From NCBI RefSeq assembly GCF_008638305.1, contig NZ_VTPZ01000007.1, forward strand, positions 150,956-214,955: 64,000 bases of DNA. The letters are read 5' to 3'. The notes beneath the pieces are model-generated. The model worked only from the letters and a program-made list of their open reading frames with translations. It did not search any database and was not told where the DNA came from. Shown here in pieces: positions 1 to 8,983 of the stretch; the first letter of the stretch is position 1; every line of letters begins with the position of its first letter. A program made the translations under genes and the position numbers. Source of the DNA: Pseudomonas profundi. GTDB taxonomy: Bacteria > Pseudomonadota > Gammaproteobacteria > Pseudomonadales > Pseudomonadaceae.

Positions 1-66
1 GCGTTCATGGGCCTCCTTGATGGCAAGAATTTCGGCAAGCTGGTGGTGAAGATCGCCGACGCCTGA
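1..66 (+). CDS. NADP-dependent oxidoreductase, C-terminal fragment
   Basis: Only the last 21 codons are inside the window, read in the first forward frame and ending in TGA at 64-66. The tail contains LLDGKNFGKLVVKI, which I recognise as typical of the C-terminus of zinc-less medium-chain NADP-dependent oxidoreductases (YncB/CurA-like). The rest of the gene lies to the left of the window, so the active site cannot be judged. It converges on glpD. Confidence 0.6.
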   Translation, partial: AFMGLLDGKNFGKLVVKIADA

Positions 67-115
67 GGCCGCAGCACGTTGCTATCGCAGATAACGGATG
101 GGGGCAAAGGTCGGA

Positions 116-1636
116 TCAGTTGGTCGATCCCGGCCCCATCCGCTGCGATTCAAGATATTCGCCAAGTCGCTGCTGTTGCGCTGCGCCGAGGTGCAGGCCC
201 AACTTGGTTCGGCGCCAGAGGATGTCCTCGCTGGTGATAGCCCATTCCCGATCGCATAGATAGCTGACCTCGCGCTCGCTCAATCCGCCACCGAAGTCCT
301 CGCCCAGATCCTCTGACCTCTGGGCCTCGTCCAAGAACTCCCGGCACAACGTACCGTAACTGCGCACATAGCGGGCTATCTGCAGCGGGGTCAGCCAGGG
401 AAACAGAGTCGCCAATTCGTTATGCAGGGCAGCTTGCGTCTCGAAGTTTCCACCAGGCAATGCGTGCGAAGCGGTCCAGGCCGGCCCGCCATCCAACCAG
501 GGGACGAGTTTTTCCAGGGCGGCTTCGGCCAGGCGCCTGTAGGTGGTGAGCTTGCCGCCGAAAACCGACAGCAACGGGGGCTCGTTCTCTGGCGCGTCCA
601 CGGTGAGGGTGTAGTCCCGCGTCACTGCAGACGGATTGTCGTCCTCGTCATCCAGCAAAGGTCTGACGCCGGCGTAGCGGTGGTGGATATCCTGGAGGGT
701 TAGCTGGCGTTTGAAATGTGCGTTGACCACGTCCAGCAGATAACGCTCCTCCCCCGGCGTCGGAGATATATCAGCAGGGTCACCCTGGTAGTCGAGATCG
801 GTCGTACCGATCAGCGAAAAGTGTTGCTCATAGGGTATGACAAATACGATGCGCTGATCCTCATTCTGCAGAATGTACGACTGGGGACCCGGATGCAGTT
901 GCGGTACTACGATGTGGCTGCCCTGGACCAGCCTGACCCCATGCGGTGACCGGCCTGCAACTACCTGTTCGATAACCTCCGCAGCCCAAGGACCGGACGC
1001 GTTCACCAGCGTCCTGGCCTGGACGAGTTCGCTAATGCCCCCGGCGTTTTGCAGTTTCACCTGCCAGAGCCCACCCTCACGCCGGGCGCTGACGCAGCGC
1101 GTTCGGGTGCGTATATCCGCACCCAGAGCCCGGGCCTGAATGGCATTGAGCACCACCAGGCGGGCATCGTCTGCCCAACAATCGGAATATTCAAAGGCGT
1201 GGGTAAAACGAGACTGTAGCGGCCCCCGAGCATCCAGCCGCAGCGCAGTGGACCCGGGCAAGGTCGTGCGGGCGCCGAGATGATCATAAAGAAACAGACC
1301 TGCCCTGAGCATCCAGCGCGGCCTGAGATGACTCCGATGCGGCAACACGAAGCGCAACGGCCAGATGATGTGTGGTGCCTTGCGCAACAGCACTTCCCGC
1401 TCGCCCAGTGCTTCATGCACCAGACGAAACTCGAAATGCTCGAGATAGCGCAAGCCGCCATGAATCAGTTTGCTGCTCGCCGAGGAAGTATGTGCCGCCA
1501 GATCGTGTTGTTCGCAGAGCAATACCGAGAGCCCCCGACCTGCCGCGTCATTCGCGATGCCGACGCCGTTAATGCCGCCGCCAATCACCACTAGATCTAA
1601 GGGTGCCTGACCATTCTTCGGCGTAGCTTTCCCCAT
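116..1636 (-). CDS. glpD: Aerobic glycerol-3-phosphate dehydrogenase
   Basis: FAD-dependent, membrane-associated enzyme that oxidises sn-glycerol-3-phosphate to dihydroxyacetone phosphate and feeds electrons to the quinone pool. The N-terminus carries the FAD-binding Rossmann motif VVIGGGINGVG near residue 16, followed by SSASSKLIHGGLRYLE, a stretch typical of GlpD. The C-terminal third, with YTLTVD and FGGKLTTYRRLAE, matches the family. I chose the ATG at 1636 (506 aa, close to the ~501-512 aa usual length). The reading frame stays open to 1708, but that extension has no family resemblance. The gene is divergent from ybaK and glpK. No glpR or glpF lies beside it, unlike the compact glpFKRD cluster of P. 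aeruginosa. Confidence 0.95.
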   Translation of the reverse strand: MGKATPKNGQAPLDLVVIGGGINGVGIANDAAGRGLSVLLCEQHDLAAHTSSASSKLIHGGLRYLEHFEFRLVHEALGEREVLLRKAPHIIWPLRFVLPHRSHLRPRWMLRAGLFLYDHLGARTTLPGSTALRLDARGPLQSRFTHAFEYSDCWADDARLVVLNAIQARALGADIRTRTRCVSARREGGLWQVKLQNAGGISELVQARTLVNASGPWAAEVIEQVVAGRSPHGVRLVQGSHIVVPQLHPGPQSYILQNEDQRIVFVIPYEQHFSLIGTTDLDYQGDPADISPTPGEERYLLDVVNAHFKRQLTLQDIHHRYAGVRPLLDDEDDNPSAVTRDYTLTVDAPENEPPLLSVFGGKLTTYRRLAEAALEKLVPWLDGGPAWTASHALPGGNFETQAALHNELATLFPWLTPLQIARYVRSYGTLCREFLDEAQRSEDLGEDFGGGLSEREVSYLCDREWAITSEDILWRRTKLGLHLGAAQQQRLGEYLESQRMGPGSTN

Positions 1637-1746
1637 CTCACCCGGATGCGCTTCGAGCACTCGCCCTACTCCACTGACCTGTCTGACTTGATTAGAGCAT
1701 AGAACCACGGCCAGAATCGCTGACTAATCCAACACGAAGCCGCAGC

Positions 1747-2214
1747 ATGACACCAGCCACCAAACAACTCGACAAAGCCAGGGTAAGCTACCGACTGCAC
1801 CGTTACGATCACGACCCAAAGGCCGATTCCTACGGCACGGAGGCGGCAGAATGCCTCCAACTCGAACCCGCCCAGGTGTTCAAGACCTTACTGGCCGCCA
1901 CGGATGGCGCAGAGCTGCTGGTCGCCATTGTTCCGGTTGACCGCATGTTGGATCTGAAGGAGCTGGCCCAGGCGGCGGGCACCAAGAAAGCGATCATGGC
2001 CGATCCGGCAGCAGCGCAGCGCAGTACCGGCTATCTTGTTGGAGGTATCAGCCCGCTCGGCCAGAAAAAAACTCTGCGCACTTTTATCGATGCCAGTGCA
2101 GAAGCATTGCCACAGATATTTGTCAGCGGAGGCCGCCGCGGCCTGGAGATCGAGCTGGCTCCGACCGATCTGGCCAGCCAGACAGGGGGCCAGTTCGCCC
2201 CGATTGCTCGTTAG
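1747..2214 (+). CDS. ybaK: Cys-tRNA(Pro)/Cys-tRNA(Cys) deacylase, YbaK/EbsC family
   Basis: A 155-aa trans-editing protein that hydrolyses Cys mischarged on tRNA(Pro), a cytosolic proofreading activity. Family hallmarks are visible: the FKTLLA segment with the lysine expected in the active site, GGISPLGQK in the middle, and the C-terminal [13 protein letters not shown]. Length matches the family (about 155-160 aa). It starts at an ATG with no strong Shine-Dalgarno and ends 20 bases before glpK, so the two are probably cotranscribed. The link with glycerol metabolism is positional only. Confidence 0.92.
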   Translation: MTPATKQLDKARVSYRLHRYDHDPKADSYGTEAAECLQLEPAQVFKTLLAATDGAELLVAIVPVDRMLDLKELAQAAGTKKAIMADPAAAQRSTGYLVGGISPLGQKKTLRTFIDASAEALPQIFVSGGRRGLEIELAPTDLASQTGGQFAPIAR

Positions 2215-2234
2215 CTACTATAGGATGCACATGC

Positions 2235-3722
2235 ATGGGCAACCACATACTCGCGATTGACCAGGGAACGACCAGCACTCGGGCCATCATCTTCAATGAC
2301 GAGGCGCAGCCCATCGCCACAGCGCAGCGCGAGTTTGCGCAATATTTCCCGCAGGATGGATGGGTCGAACACGACGGCGAGGAGATCTGGGACAGCACGC
2401 TCGAGGTATGCCGCGAGGCGCTGAAGTCAGCACTGCTCGAGGCAAAGGATATTACCGCTATCGGCATCACCAACCAGCGCGAGACCACCCTGATGTGGGA
2501 CGCCGAAACGGGTGAACTGCTGCATAACGCCATCGTCTGGCAGGACCGCCGTACCGCGGGCTACTGCGCGAAACTGCAGGCCGCCGGACATGAGCCGACG
2601 GTAACCGAACGCACCGGACTGCTTATCGATCCGTATTTTTCTGGCACCAAGCTCAGCTGGATGCTGGACAACGTTCCTGGCGTCCGCGAGCGCGCCGAGC
2701 AAGGCAAGCTGCGCTTCGGTACAGTGGATTGCTTTCTGTTATGGCGGCTGACCGGCGGCCAGGTACATCGCACCGATGCCACCAACGCCTCACGTACGCT
2801 GTTGTTCAATATCCATACCCAGCAATGGGATCAGCACATGCTCGAACTGCTGAATATACCCGCGAGCCTGCTGCCGGAGATCATGGACAACGCCGCGGAC
2901 TTTGGCGTGACCGACCCGGATGTGCTCGGCGCAGCCATTCCGGTTGCGGCGATGGCGGGCGATCAGCAGGCTGCCCTGTTCGGGCAGGTGTGCTTTGAGC
3001 CAGGCATGGTGAAGAGCACATACGGCACCGGTTGTTTCATGATCATGAATACGGGCGAGACGCCGGTCAGTTCCGACAATCGCTTGCTGACAACCGTCGC
3101 CTACCGGCTCGATGGCCAGACCACCTACGCGCTGGAAGGAAGCATCTTTGTCGCGGGCGCGGCAATCCAATGGCTACGTGACGGGCTCAAACTGATTCAG
3201 CATGCAGGCGAAACCGAAGCGCTGGCCGAGCAAACCGGCGATCAATGCGGCGTGTATCTGGTGCCGGCCTTTACCGGCCTCGGTGCGCCCTACTGGGACC
3301 CCAAGGCACGCGGCGCCATTTTCGGGCTGACCCGCGACACCGGCATTGCCGAAATCGTCACCGCCGGGCTGCAGTCAGTGTGCTTCCAGTCCCGCGACCT
3401 GCTCGATGCGATGCTCCGGGACAGCAACCAATCGATCTCCACCCTTCGGGTCGACGGCGGTATGGTGGTGAACAACTGGGTCGTGCAGGCCCTGGCCAAC
3501 ATACTTGGCGTGGCCGTAGACCGCCCGCAAATCACCGAGACCACGGCCCTTGGCGTGGCCTATCTGGCTGGGCTGCACACCGGGGTTTTTCATGACCTGA
3601 ACGCACTTACCGAACGCTGGAGCTGCGAACGCACCTTCAAGGCCGCCATGCCTGAAGCCAAGCGTGAAGAACTCTATAAAGGATGGCTGGACGCGGTGAG
3701 TCGCGTCAGAGGACAAAACTGA
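2235..3722 (+). CDS. glpK: Glycerol kinase
   Basis: FGGY-family kinase of 495 aa that phosphorylates glycerol with ATP to sn-glycerol-3-phosphate, the substrate of the divergent glpD. The N-terminal phosphate-binding loop DQGTTSTRA starts at residue 9. The glycerol-contacting segments [14 protein letters not shown] and [10 protein letters not shown] are present, as is [13 protein letters not shown], followed by the C-terminal FGGY signature region [17 protein letters not shown] lies about nine bases before the ATG. The glycerol facilitator and the GlpR repressor are not adjacent. No truncation is seen. Confidence 0.97.
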   Translation: MGNHILAIDQGTTSTRAIIFNDEAQPIATAQREFAQYFPQDGWVEHDGEEIWDSTLEVCREALKSALLEAKDITAIGITNQRETTLMWDAETGELLHNAIVWQDRRTAGYCAKLQAAGHEPTVTERTGLLIDPYFSGTKLSWMLDNVPGVRERAEQGKLRFGTVDCFLLWRLTGGQVHRTDATNASRTLLFNIHTQQWDQHMLELLNIPASLLPEIMDNAADFGVTDPDVLGAAIPVAAMAGDQQAALFGQVCFEPGMVKSTYGTGCFMIMNTGETPVSSDNRLLTTVAYRLDGQTTYALEGSIFVAGAAIQWLRDGLKLIQHAGETEALAEQTGDQCGVYLVPAFTGLGAPYWDPKARGAIFGLTRDTGIAEIVTAGLQSVCFQSRDLLDAMLRDSNQSISTLRVDGGMVVNNWVVQALANILGVAVDRPQITETTALGVAYLAGLHTGVFHDLNALTERWSCERTFKAAMPEAKREELYKGWLDAVSRVRGQN

Positions 3723-3894
3723 GGCGACTGATGGTGTGTCTGGCGGGAGGGGGTCGCTCAGTCAATCCGCAGACCCGGCACTAGCCCACCACCGCGAAGG
3801 GCTCTATTACGGTACTTTCAGGGAACCGACAGAGGATGGAGTGTGTCAGTACTGATACATTTCGCCCCTCGGCTTTACTGAAACAGGACGGTAG

Positions 3895-4233
3895 ATGATT
3901 GCCTTTATCGCCGCAGTGTCCTTTTTTGTCCTCGCCAGCGAGACCTACCTCAAAAATCACCGGTTCGCTTTGATACCCCATGCAGAGCTGGGAGAGTTGA
4001 GATATGTATGCTCCATCCTGGGTGGATTTCTCGCCCCAGGAGCCGCGCTTGGCATGACCTTCTGGGGCTTCTACCGATTCAGATGGTGGCTGCCGGTCGC
4101 CGCGCTACTCTTCGGTTCCTTCCTGTGCACGCTTTTTCACAAGCGCATGACCGCCTCGCCCGTCTGCACCATGTTATGCGCTAGCGGGTCTGGCTCTGCC
4201 TGCGCCGGATATGTTCTGACGTTGCCGCACTGA
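3895..4233 (+). CDS. Small hydrophobic membrane protein, function unknown
   Basis: I do not recognise the family. The 112-aa product has three convincing hydrophobic segments (about residues 1-20, 38-60 and 65-85) and a weaker one near the C-terminus that is rich in Cys, Ser and Gly. An AGGA box lies seven bases before the ATG, which favours a genuine gene. It stands alone between glpK and the next secreted small protein, with a 172-base spacer upstream. Coding status is likely rather than certain. Confidence 0.55.
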   Translation: MIAFIAAVSFFVLASETYLKNHRFALIPHAELGELRYVCSILGGFLAPGAALGMTFWGFYRFRWWLPVAALLFGSFLCTLFHKRMTASPVCTMLCASGSGSACAGYVLTLPH

Positions 4234-4384
4234 GGTTCTGCTGAGCGAGAGCGCCAGGCGCACCAGCTACAGATGAAACGCCCGTCAGCTAATGCTGTCA
4301 TATCCGTTACCCCGCGGGGTTTATCCGCAACGGCAGGCCAGTTCGTCTGGCCCAGCCAAAGCCATACTGCCACGAGGATCCGTC

Positions 4385-4696
4385 ATGAAATCCACTACGC
4401 TTCTGGCGACCGCAGTGCTGCTGGTCAGCCCAGCCATTCACGCCAATCAGTCACCCGATTCCTGTGAGAACAACATGCAGGAGCTGGAGGGCCTCGAAGC
4501 GACCGATCTGAACTATCTGGGCGACGCCGCTGAAAAACAGATACAGGATCATATCCGCCAGGCCAAAGCCGCCCAGGAGGCGGGTGACATGGACGCCTGC
4601 TTCATCCATTCCAGCAAGGCACTGCGCGAAATACGGGGCGTGGGTGAAGAAGAAGGCATGGAGCCCAACACTTCGGAAAACTCCCAAGATCAGTAA
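4385..4696 (+). CDS. Small secreted protein, function unknown
   Basis: A 103-aa product with a clear Sec signal peptide ([19 protein letters not shown], cleavage probably after residue 20). The mature acidic domain has two cysteines (SCENNMQ and DACFIH) that could form a disulfide. The middle is predicted helical ([19 protein letters not shown]). The frame is open further upstream, but the ATG at 4385 starts exactly at the signal peptide. Purine-rich GAGGATC precedes it. An intrinsic terminator follows 16 bases after the stop, so it is probably monocistronic. Family not recognised. Confidence 0.7.
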   Translation: MKSTTLLATAVLLVSPAIHANQSPDSCENNMQELEGLEATDLNYLGDAAEKQIQDHIRQAKAAQEAGDMDACFIHSSKALREIRGVGEEEGMEPNTSENSQDQ

Positions 4697-4712
4697 AACC
4701 GGCGCACAAAAA

Positions 4713-4737
4713 AGCCCTGCTCGGACGAAGCAGGGCT
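4713..4737. terminator. Bidirectional intrinsic terminator between the secreted protein gene and tRNA-Pro
   Basis: A perfect 8-bp stem AGCCCTGC/GCAGGGCT with a 9-base loop. It has an A-run on the left and a T-run on the right, so it can end the rightward small-protein transcript and the leftward tRNA transcript. Confidence 0.88.
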
Positions 4738-4745
4738 TTTTGATT

Positions 4746-4822
4746 TGGTCGGAGAGACTGGATTCGAACCAGCGACCTTCTCGTCCCGAACGAGACGCGC
4801 TACCAGGCTGCGCTACACTCCG
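4746..4822 (-). tRNA. tRNA-Pro (anticodon CGG)
   Basis: The minus strand gives a 77-base cloverleaf with encoded CCA. The D arm is GCGC/GCGC around AGCCTGGTA. The anticodon stem TCTCG/CGAGA encloses loop TTCGGGA, giving anticodon CGG, which reads CCG proline codons. The T arm holds TTCGAAT. The acceptor stem pairs at six of seven positions, with a T-T (U-U) mismatch at pair 6-67. The terminator just downstream on this strand ends the transcript. Confidence 0.96.
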
Positions 4823-4926
4823 TTAGTGGCCGGCATTTTACCGCATCGCTTTGTTTTGACAAGGCCCTTGCCTACATTTTGTGGCCCTAAACAAGCCCAG
4901 GCCGCCGGCACGCGCGGGCGGAACCT

Positions 4927-5508
4927 TCAACCGTTCCAATCCTTTAACTGGTTTGCATTGAAGAATCGCTGGTCGGCTTCTGGCAGGTGAAATACCTGAT
5001 GAGAGCGGGCAGCAAGCCAGCGCATCGGGCTACGTACGCCTTCTTCCCAGGCCGCCTGTAACTCAGCCGTAAGGGCGACAGGCACTATCGATACTAACGG
5101 CTGCCAGCGGTCACCGGTGCGGGTGATACAGGGCTCGTTCGGTTGAGCCTGCGCCAGCGCAATGAGCTCGCAAAGTAAAGCGGCATTCATTTTCGGGACG
5201 TCGCATGGCAATACCAGCAGATGCGTGCCGGAGCAGGCTTTCAGGCCGCTGAGTATGCCCGCTAGCGGGCCCGGAAAGTCGGGTTGAGGGTCGCTGACCA
5301 GCACGTCAGCCCACTTTCGGTATTGCTCATGATTGCGGTTGCAACTGATGATCAGCTCAGCTGATACCTGACGCAGCAATATTGCCAGATGCTCGGCCAC
5401 GGGCCGCCCTTGCCAGGCGATCAGTCCCTTGTCGCGCCCATCAACCCGGCTGCCCTGCCCGCCAGCCAATAGTAATGCGCTAAGGTGAAACCCGGTGTGG
5501 TCAACCAT
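4927..5508 (-). CDS. mobA: Molybdenum cofactor guanylyltransferase
   Basis: A 193-aa cytosolic enzyme that transfers GMP from GTP to molybdopterin-Mo to make the bis-MGD cofactor. The N-terminal nucleotide-binding signature LLLAGGQGSRVDGRDKGL is intact, followed by VLVSDPQPDFPGPLAGI and LLVLPCDVPKM, both typical of MobA. I chose the ATG at 5508, preceded by GGAG at good spacing, over a TTG two codons upstream. The gene is divergent from moaB-moeA, so the three form a molybdenum cofactor locus, as in other pseudomonads (mobA, moaB2 and moeA2 in P. aeruginosa). Confidence 0.95.
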   Translation of the reverse strand: MVDHTGFHLSALLLAGGQGSRVDGRDKGLIAWQGRPVAEHLAILLRQVSAELIISCNRNHEQYRKWADVLVSDPQPDFPGPLAGILSGLKACSGTHLLVLPCDVPKMNAALLCELIALAQAQPNEPCITRTGDRWQPLVSIVPVALTAELQAAWEEGVRSPMRWLAARSHQVFHLPEADQRFFNANQLKDWNG

Positions 5509-5576
5509 GTCCAACTCCAGTCATGCGGCTCTGTGTTATAACACTGGCCTGCTTTTTCAGCCAAAGGAACCCAGCC

Positions 5577-6113
5577 ATGGCCCATAACGCCAGCGAATTT
5601 CGCCCCCTGAATATTGCCGTCCTCACCGTTAGCGATACGCGTTCAACCGACACTGATACGTCAGGCCAATTGTTGGTGGAGAGTGCGAGCGCAGCCGGCC
5701 ACTTGATTGCTGATCGCCAATTGCATCCAGACGATATTTACCGCATCCGCGCCGTAGTGTCCGACTGGATTGTGCGCGATGACGTTCAGGTAATCCTGAT
5801 TACCGGGGGCACCGGCTTTACCGGACGTGACAGTACGCCCGAGGCGGTAGCTCCGTTGCTCGACAAGATAGTCGATGGCTTCGGCGAACTGTTCCGTCAT
5901 CTGTCATGGGAAGAGATCGGCGCCTCGACGGTGCAATCGCGGGCGCTGGCTGGCCTGGCAAATCGTACGCTGGTGGTTTGCATGCCCGGATCGACCGGCG
6001 CTTGCCGTACCGCCTGGGAACGCATTCTCAGGGAACAACTCGACAGCCGCACGCGCCCCTGCAATTTCGTTCAGCACTTAGGTGCCGGCCCGGCTTGTGA
6101 GACGCGCGCATGA
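5577..6113 (+). CDS. moaB: Molybdenum cofactor biosynthesis protein B
   Basis: A 178-aa MoCF-domain protein implicated in adenylylation of molybdopterin. It has NIAVLTVSDTR near the N-terminus, the ITGGTGFTGRDSTPEAV loop and a C-terminal CMPGSTGACRTAW motif, all characteristic of MoaB/MogA. The frame is open from 5523, but the ATG at 5577 has AAAGGA at a good distance and starts where the family starts. It overlaps moeA by four bases (ATGA), indicating translational coupling. Confidence 0.95.
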   Translation: MAHNASEFRPLNIAVLTVSDTRSTDTDTSGQLLVESASAAGHLIADRQLHPDDIYRIRAVVSDWIVRDDVQVILITGGTGFTGRDSTPEAVAPLLDKIVDGFGELFRHLSWEEIGASTVQSRALAGLANRTLVVCMPGSTGACRTAWERILREQLDSRTRPCNFVQHLGAGPACETRA

Positions 6114-7315
6114 GTTTGCTGCCAGTCAGGGAGGCGCTGGATAAGCTGCTGAGCGCCGCCGCCTCCGAAGCAACGACCGGAGCCGAACGGGTGCCGCTGC
6201 AGCAGGCTCTCGGTCGAGTACTGGCCAACCCGGTGCAGGCCGCCCATGACGTTCCGCCATGGGACAACAGTGCCATGGATGGCTATGCCTTCAATGGCGC
6301 TGACACGGCGTTGGGGCAATCCCACGGCCTGGCTATCAGCCAACGCATCACCGCCGGCATGGCTCCGTCACCCCTTGCGTCTGGCACCTGCGCCCGGATT
6401 TTTACCGGTGCGCCTATACCGCCCGGTGCGAACACGGTCGAAATGCAGGAGAACGTCGAAGAGAAAGATGGCGTTGCGCGCTTGCTCCAGCCCGTGCAAC
6501 CAGGGAGCAACGTTCGGCCACAGGGCCAGGATATCTCCAAGGGCGCCGTGTTGTTTGATGCCGGACAGGTGTTGCGACCGCAGGATCTGGGAGTGATTGC
6601 GTCGGTTGGCATTGCTACGCTTGAGGTAAGGCTCCCCTTGCGCGTCGCAGTGCTCTCCACCGGTGACGAACTGGTGGAGCCTGGTCAACCGCTTGGAAAC
6701 GGGCAGATATTCAACAGTAACCGCTTTACCCTGATCGGAGCGCTACAGCGCCTCGGTCAAAACGTCATCGATGCGGGCATATTACCCGACGACCCCGAGC
6801 AGACCCGCGTGCGCTTGCGAGAACTGTCACAGCAGGCCGACGTTATCCTGACTTCCGGTGGTGTGTCGGTAGGCGAAGCAGATTGTCTCGGCCAGGTGCT
6901 GCGTGAATCCGGCCGTGTCGAACTCTGGAAACTGGCGATCAAGCCCGGCAAGCCCTTCACTCTGGGTCGTTTCGGCGATACCCCGGTGCTGGGTTTGCCT
7001 GGCAACCCGGCCGCCTCGCTGGTGACCTTCCTGTTACTGGTAAAGCCCTACCTGCTGCGCCGCCTGGGATGCAGCGAAACCGAACCGCTCAGTGTCGCGT
7101 TAGCCGCAGGGTTCGAGCGCAGCAAATCAGGGGGGCGTGATGAGTATCTGCGCGCCCGACTTGAAAACGGTTGCGTTGTCCCCGCAGGTAATCAGAGCTC
7201 CGGTGTGCTCAGCAGCGCCAGTCAGGCAAGTGGTCTCTTATTGATCCCTGCGGGTATAACAGTCAACAAGGGTCAACTTCTTTCGTTTCTACCCTTCGAG
7301 GGTTTGCTGGGCTGA
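6110..7315 (+). CDS. moeA: Molybdopterin molybdenumtransferase
   Basis: A 401-aa enzyme that inserts molybdate into adenylylated molybdopterin with release of AMP. Visible landmarks are PPWDNSAMDGYA near residue 45, ARIFTGAPIPPGAN, the MoCF domain core VLSTGDELVEPG, the ligand loop LTSGGVSVGEAD and LGLPGNPAASLVTF, with a C-terminal domain IV. Length is normal. Its start overlaps the moaB stop. A strong hairpin terminator lies about 13 bases after the stop. Confidence 0.96.
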   Translation: MSLLPVREALDKLLSAAASEATTGAERVPLQQALGRVLANPVQAAHDVPPWDNSAMDGYAFNGADTALGQSHGLAISQRITAGMAPSPLASGTCARIFTGAPIPPGANTVEMQENVEEKDGVARLLQPVQPGSNVRPQGQDISKGAVLFDAGQVLRPQDLGVIASVGIATLEVRLPLRVAVLSTGDELVEPGQPLGNGQIFNSNRFTLIGALQRLGQNVIDAGILPDDPEQTRVRLRELSQQADVILTSGGVSVGEADCLGQVLRESGRVELWKLAIKPGKPFTLGRFGDTPVLGLPGNPAASLVTFLLLVKPYLLRRLGCSETEPLSVALAAGFERSKSGGRDEYLRARLENGCVVPAGNQSSGVLSSASQASGLLLIPAGITVNKGQLLSFLPFEGLLG

Positions 7316-7328
7316 TATCAGACATAAA

Positions 7329-7362
7329 AAAGCCCGCATGGATTTTCATCCGTGCGGGCTTT
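7329..7362. terminator. Bidirectional intrinsic terminator between moeA and grxD
   Basis: A perfect 10-bp stem AAAGCCCGCA/TGCGGGCTTT with a 14-base loop. The As continue on the left, giving a T-run in the leftward transcript. It serves the convergent moeA (+) and grxD (-). Confidence 0.85.
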
Positions 7363-7376
7363 GGCTGATTCAGGCT

Positions 7377-7700
7377 TCAGGCCGTCTTGGCTGCAGCCGC
7401 CTTGACCATATTCTCAAGCTCACCGGATTCGTGCAGCTCAATAATGATGTCGCTACCACCCACCAGCTCGCCATCAACCCAAAGCTGCGGAAAAGTCGGC
7501 CAGTTCGCATATTTCGGCAATTCGCTGCGGATGTCGGGGTTCTGCAGAATATCCACGTAGGCGAACTTTTCCCCACAGCTCATGAGCGCCTGAACAGCCC
7601 GTGCCGAAAAACCGCACTGGGGAGCATTGGGTGCACCCTTCATATAAATCAGAACAGGGTTTTTGGTGATCTGTTCTTTAATGGTTTCGATAGTGTCCAT
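7377..7700 (-). CDS. grxD: Monothiol glutaredoxin, Grx4/GrxD type
   Basis: A 107-aa monothiol glutaredoxin with the CGFS active site at residues 29-32 (GAPNAPQCGFS). These proteins bind a bridging [2Fe-2S] cluster with glutathione and act in Fe-S trafficking, often together with BolA proteins. A BolA-family gene lies in the same window near 60 kb, though far away. The glutathione-binding segments WPTFPQLWVDGELVGGSD are intact. Length is typical. It is transcribed away from argF and ends at a shared terminator. Confidence 0.96.
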   Translation of the reverse strand: MDTIETIKEQITKNPVLIYMKGAPNAPQCGFSARAVQALMSCGEKFAYVDILQNPDIRSELPKYANWPTFPQLWVDGELVGGSDIIIELHESGELENMVKAAAAKTA

Positions 7701-8066
7701 GACAACTCCTCGTAGCGTGCGCAGGCATGGATGGGGCCCGCAGAAAGACGTTTAGTGTACAGCAAAAGCTGCGGGCTATGCCGCTCCCCTCAGCTCACTC
7801 GGCGTCGTCATGGCAGCAATCCGTCCGCTTTTTTGGCGCAGAGAACTGCAATTCATGGGATTCGGGCAGCCTGCCAGGAGGATCGGCAAGATTACCGCGC
7901 AGCAAACATCCCTCGGCGTTACGGCCGGGGCATTTGCCATTGGACGGATTTTACCGATAAGATCGCTGCTTCTCTTTTTTCGGATATGGCTCTACTGGGC
8001 TTAACAGCTACGGTAAGGCCCACTGTTTCCGGTCGATAGCCGACCGAGGTTACCGGGTAGCTCAAC
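7701..8066. other. Intergenic region between grxD and argF; no supported gene
   Basis: These 366 bases carry the divergent promoters of grxD and argF by position. Short open frames exist on both strands, but none has a convincing ribosome-binding site or family resemblance. I looked for a paired ArgR-type operator before argF and found none I could defend. Confidence 0.5.
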
Positions 8067-8972
8067 ATGACAGCACGGCACTTCCTTTCGTTGATGGATT
8101 GTTCACAGGCAGAGCTGATCAGCCTGATCAAGCGCGGCATAGAGCTAAAGGCGCTACATCGGCAGGGCGGGATCTACGAGCCACTGAAGAACCGCGTGCT
8201 GGGCATGATCTTCGAGAAAGCCTCGACCCGTACTCGCGTTTCGTTTGAAGCCGGTATGATCCAGCTCGGCGGTCAGGCAATTTTCCTTTCTCCGCGTGAT
8301 ACCCAACTGGGTCGGGGTGAGCCGATCGAAGACAGCGCGCGGGTGCTTTCGAGCATGGTAGATGCGGTCATGATCCGCACCTTCGCCCACACTGATATCG
8401 AAACCTTCGCACAGCATTCCAGCGTGCCGGTAATCAACGGGCTGACCGATGATCTGCACCCGTGCCAACTATTGGCAGACATGCAGACCTACCAGGAGCA
8501 CCGTGGCTCGATCCAGGGCAAGACTGTCGCCTGGATCGGCGATGGCAACAATATGTGTAACACCTTCATCCAAGCAGCAATCCAGTTTGATTTCCAGCTG
8601 CGCATCGCCTGCCCTGAAGGGTACGAGCCCGATCAGCGCTTTCTCGATCAGGCCGGTGACCGTGTGACCGTCACCCGCGATCCGAACGAAGCAGTCGCCG
8701 GTGCGCATCTGGTCAATACGGACGTGTGGGCCTCGATGGGTCAGGAAGACGAAGCTGAGGCGCGGATGAAGCGCTTCGCCCCCTATCAGGTATCACCGGC
8801 CATGCTTGACCTTGCCAACGAGCATGTCCTGTTCATGCATTGCCTGCCCGCCCACCGCGGGGAAGAAGTGACCACGGAATTGATGGATGACCCGCGCAGC
8901 GTGGTCTGGGATCAGGCTGAAAACCGGCTACACGCGCAGAAAGCGTTGGTCGAATTTCTGCTGGTCGATTAG
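8067..8972 (+). CDS. argF: Ornithine carbamoyltransferase, anabolic
   Basis: A 301-aa enzyme that joins carbamoyl phosphate to ornithine to form citrulline in arginine biosynthesis. The carbamoyl-phosphate loop STRTRVSFE is at about residues 51-59. [11 protein letters not shown] follows, then the ornithine-binding region with [11 protein letters not shown] and the catalytic-cysteine motif [13 protein letters not shown]. The length is that of the short anabolic form (about 305 aa), not the longer catabolic ArcB. An ABC ATPase gene follows 11 bases later, the same order as PA3537-PA3538 in P. aeruginosa. Confidence 0.96.
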   Translation: MTARHFLSLMDCSQAELISLIKRGIELKALHRQGGIYEPLKNRVLGMIFEKASTRTRVSFEAGMIQLGGQAIFLSPRDTQLGRGEPIEDSARVLSSMVDAVMIRTFAHTDIETFAQHSSVPVINGLTDDLHPCQLLADMQTYQEHRGSIQGKTVAWIGDGNNMCNTFIQAAIQFDFQLRIACPEGYEPDQRFLDQAGDRVTVTRDPNEAVAGAHLVNTDVWASMGQEDEAEARMKRFAPYQVSPAMLDLANEHVLFMHCLPAHRGEEVTTELMDDPRSVVWDQAENRLHAQKALVEFLLVD

Positions 8973-8983
8973 GTTCAGTCGCC

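Noticed and set aside
7731..8039. Several short open frames between grxD and argF
   Set aside because: No Shine-Dalgarno sequences, no hydrophobic or domain signatures, and they overlap one another in several frames.
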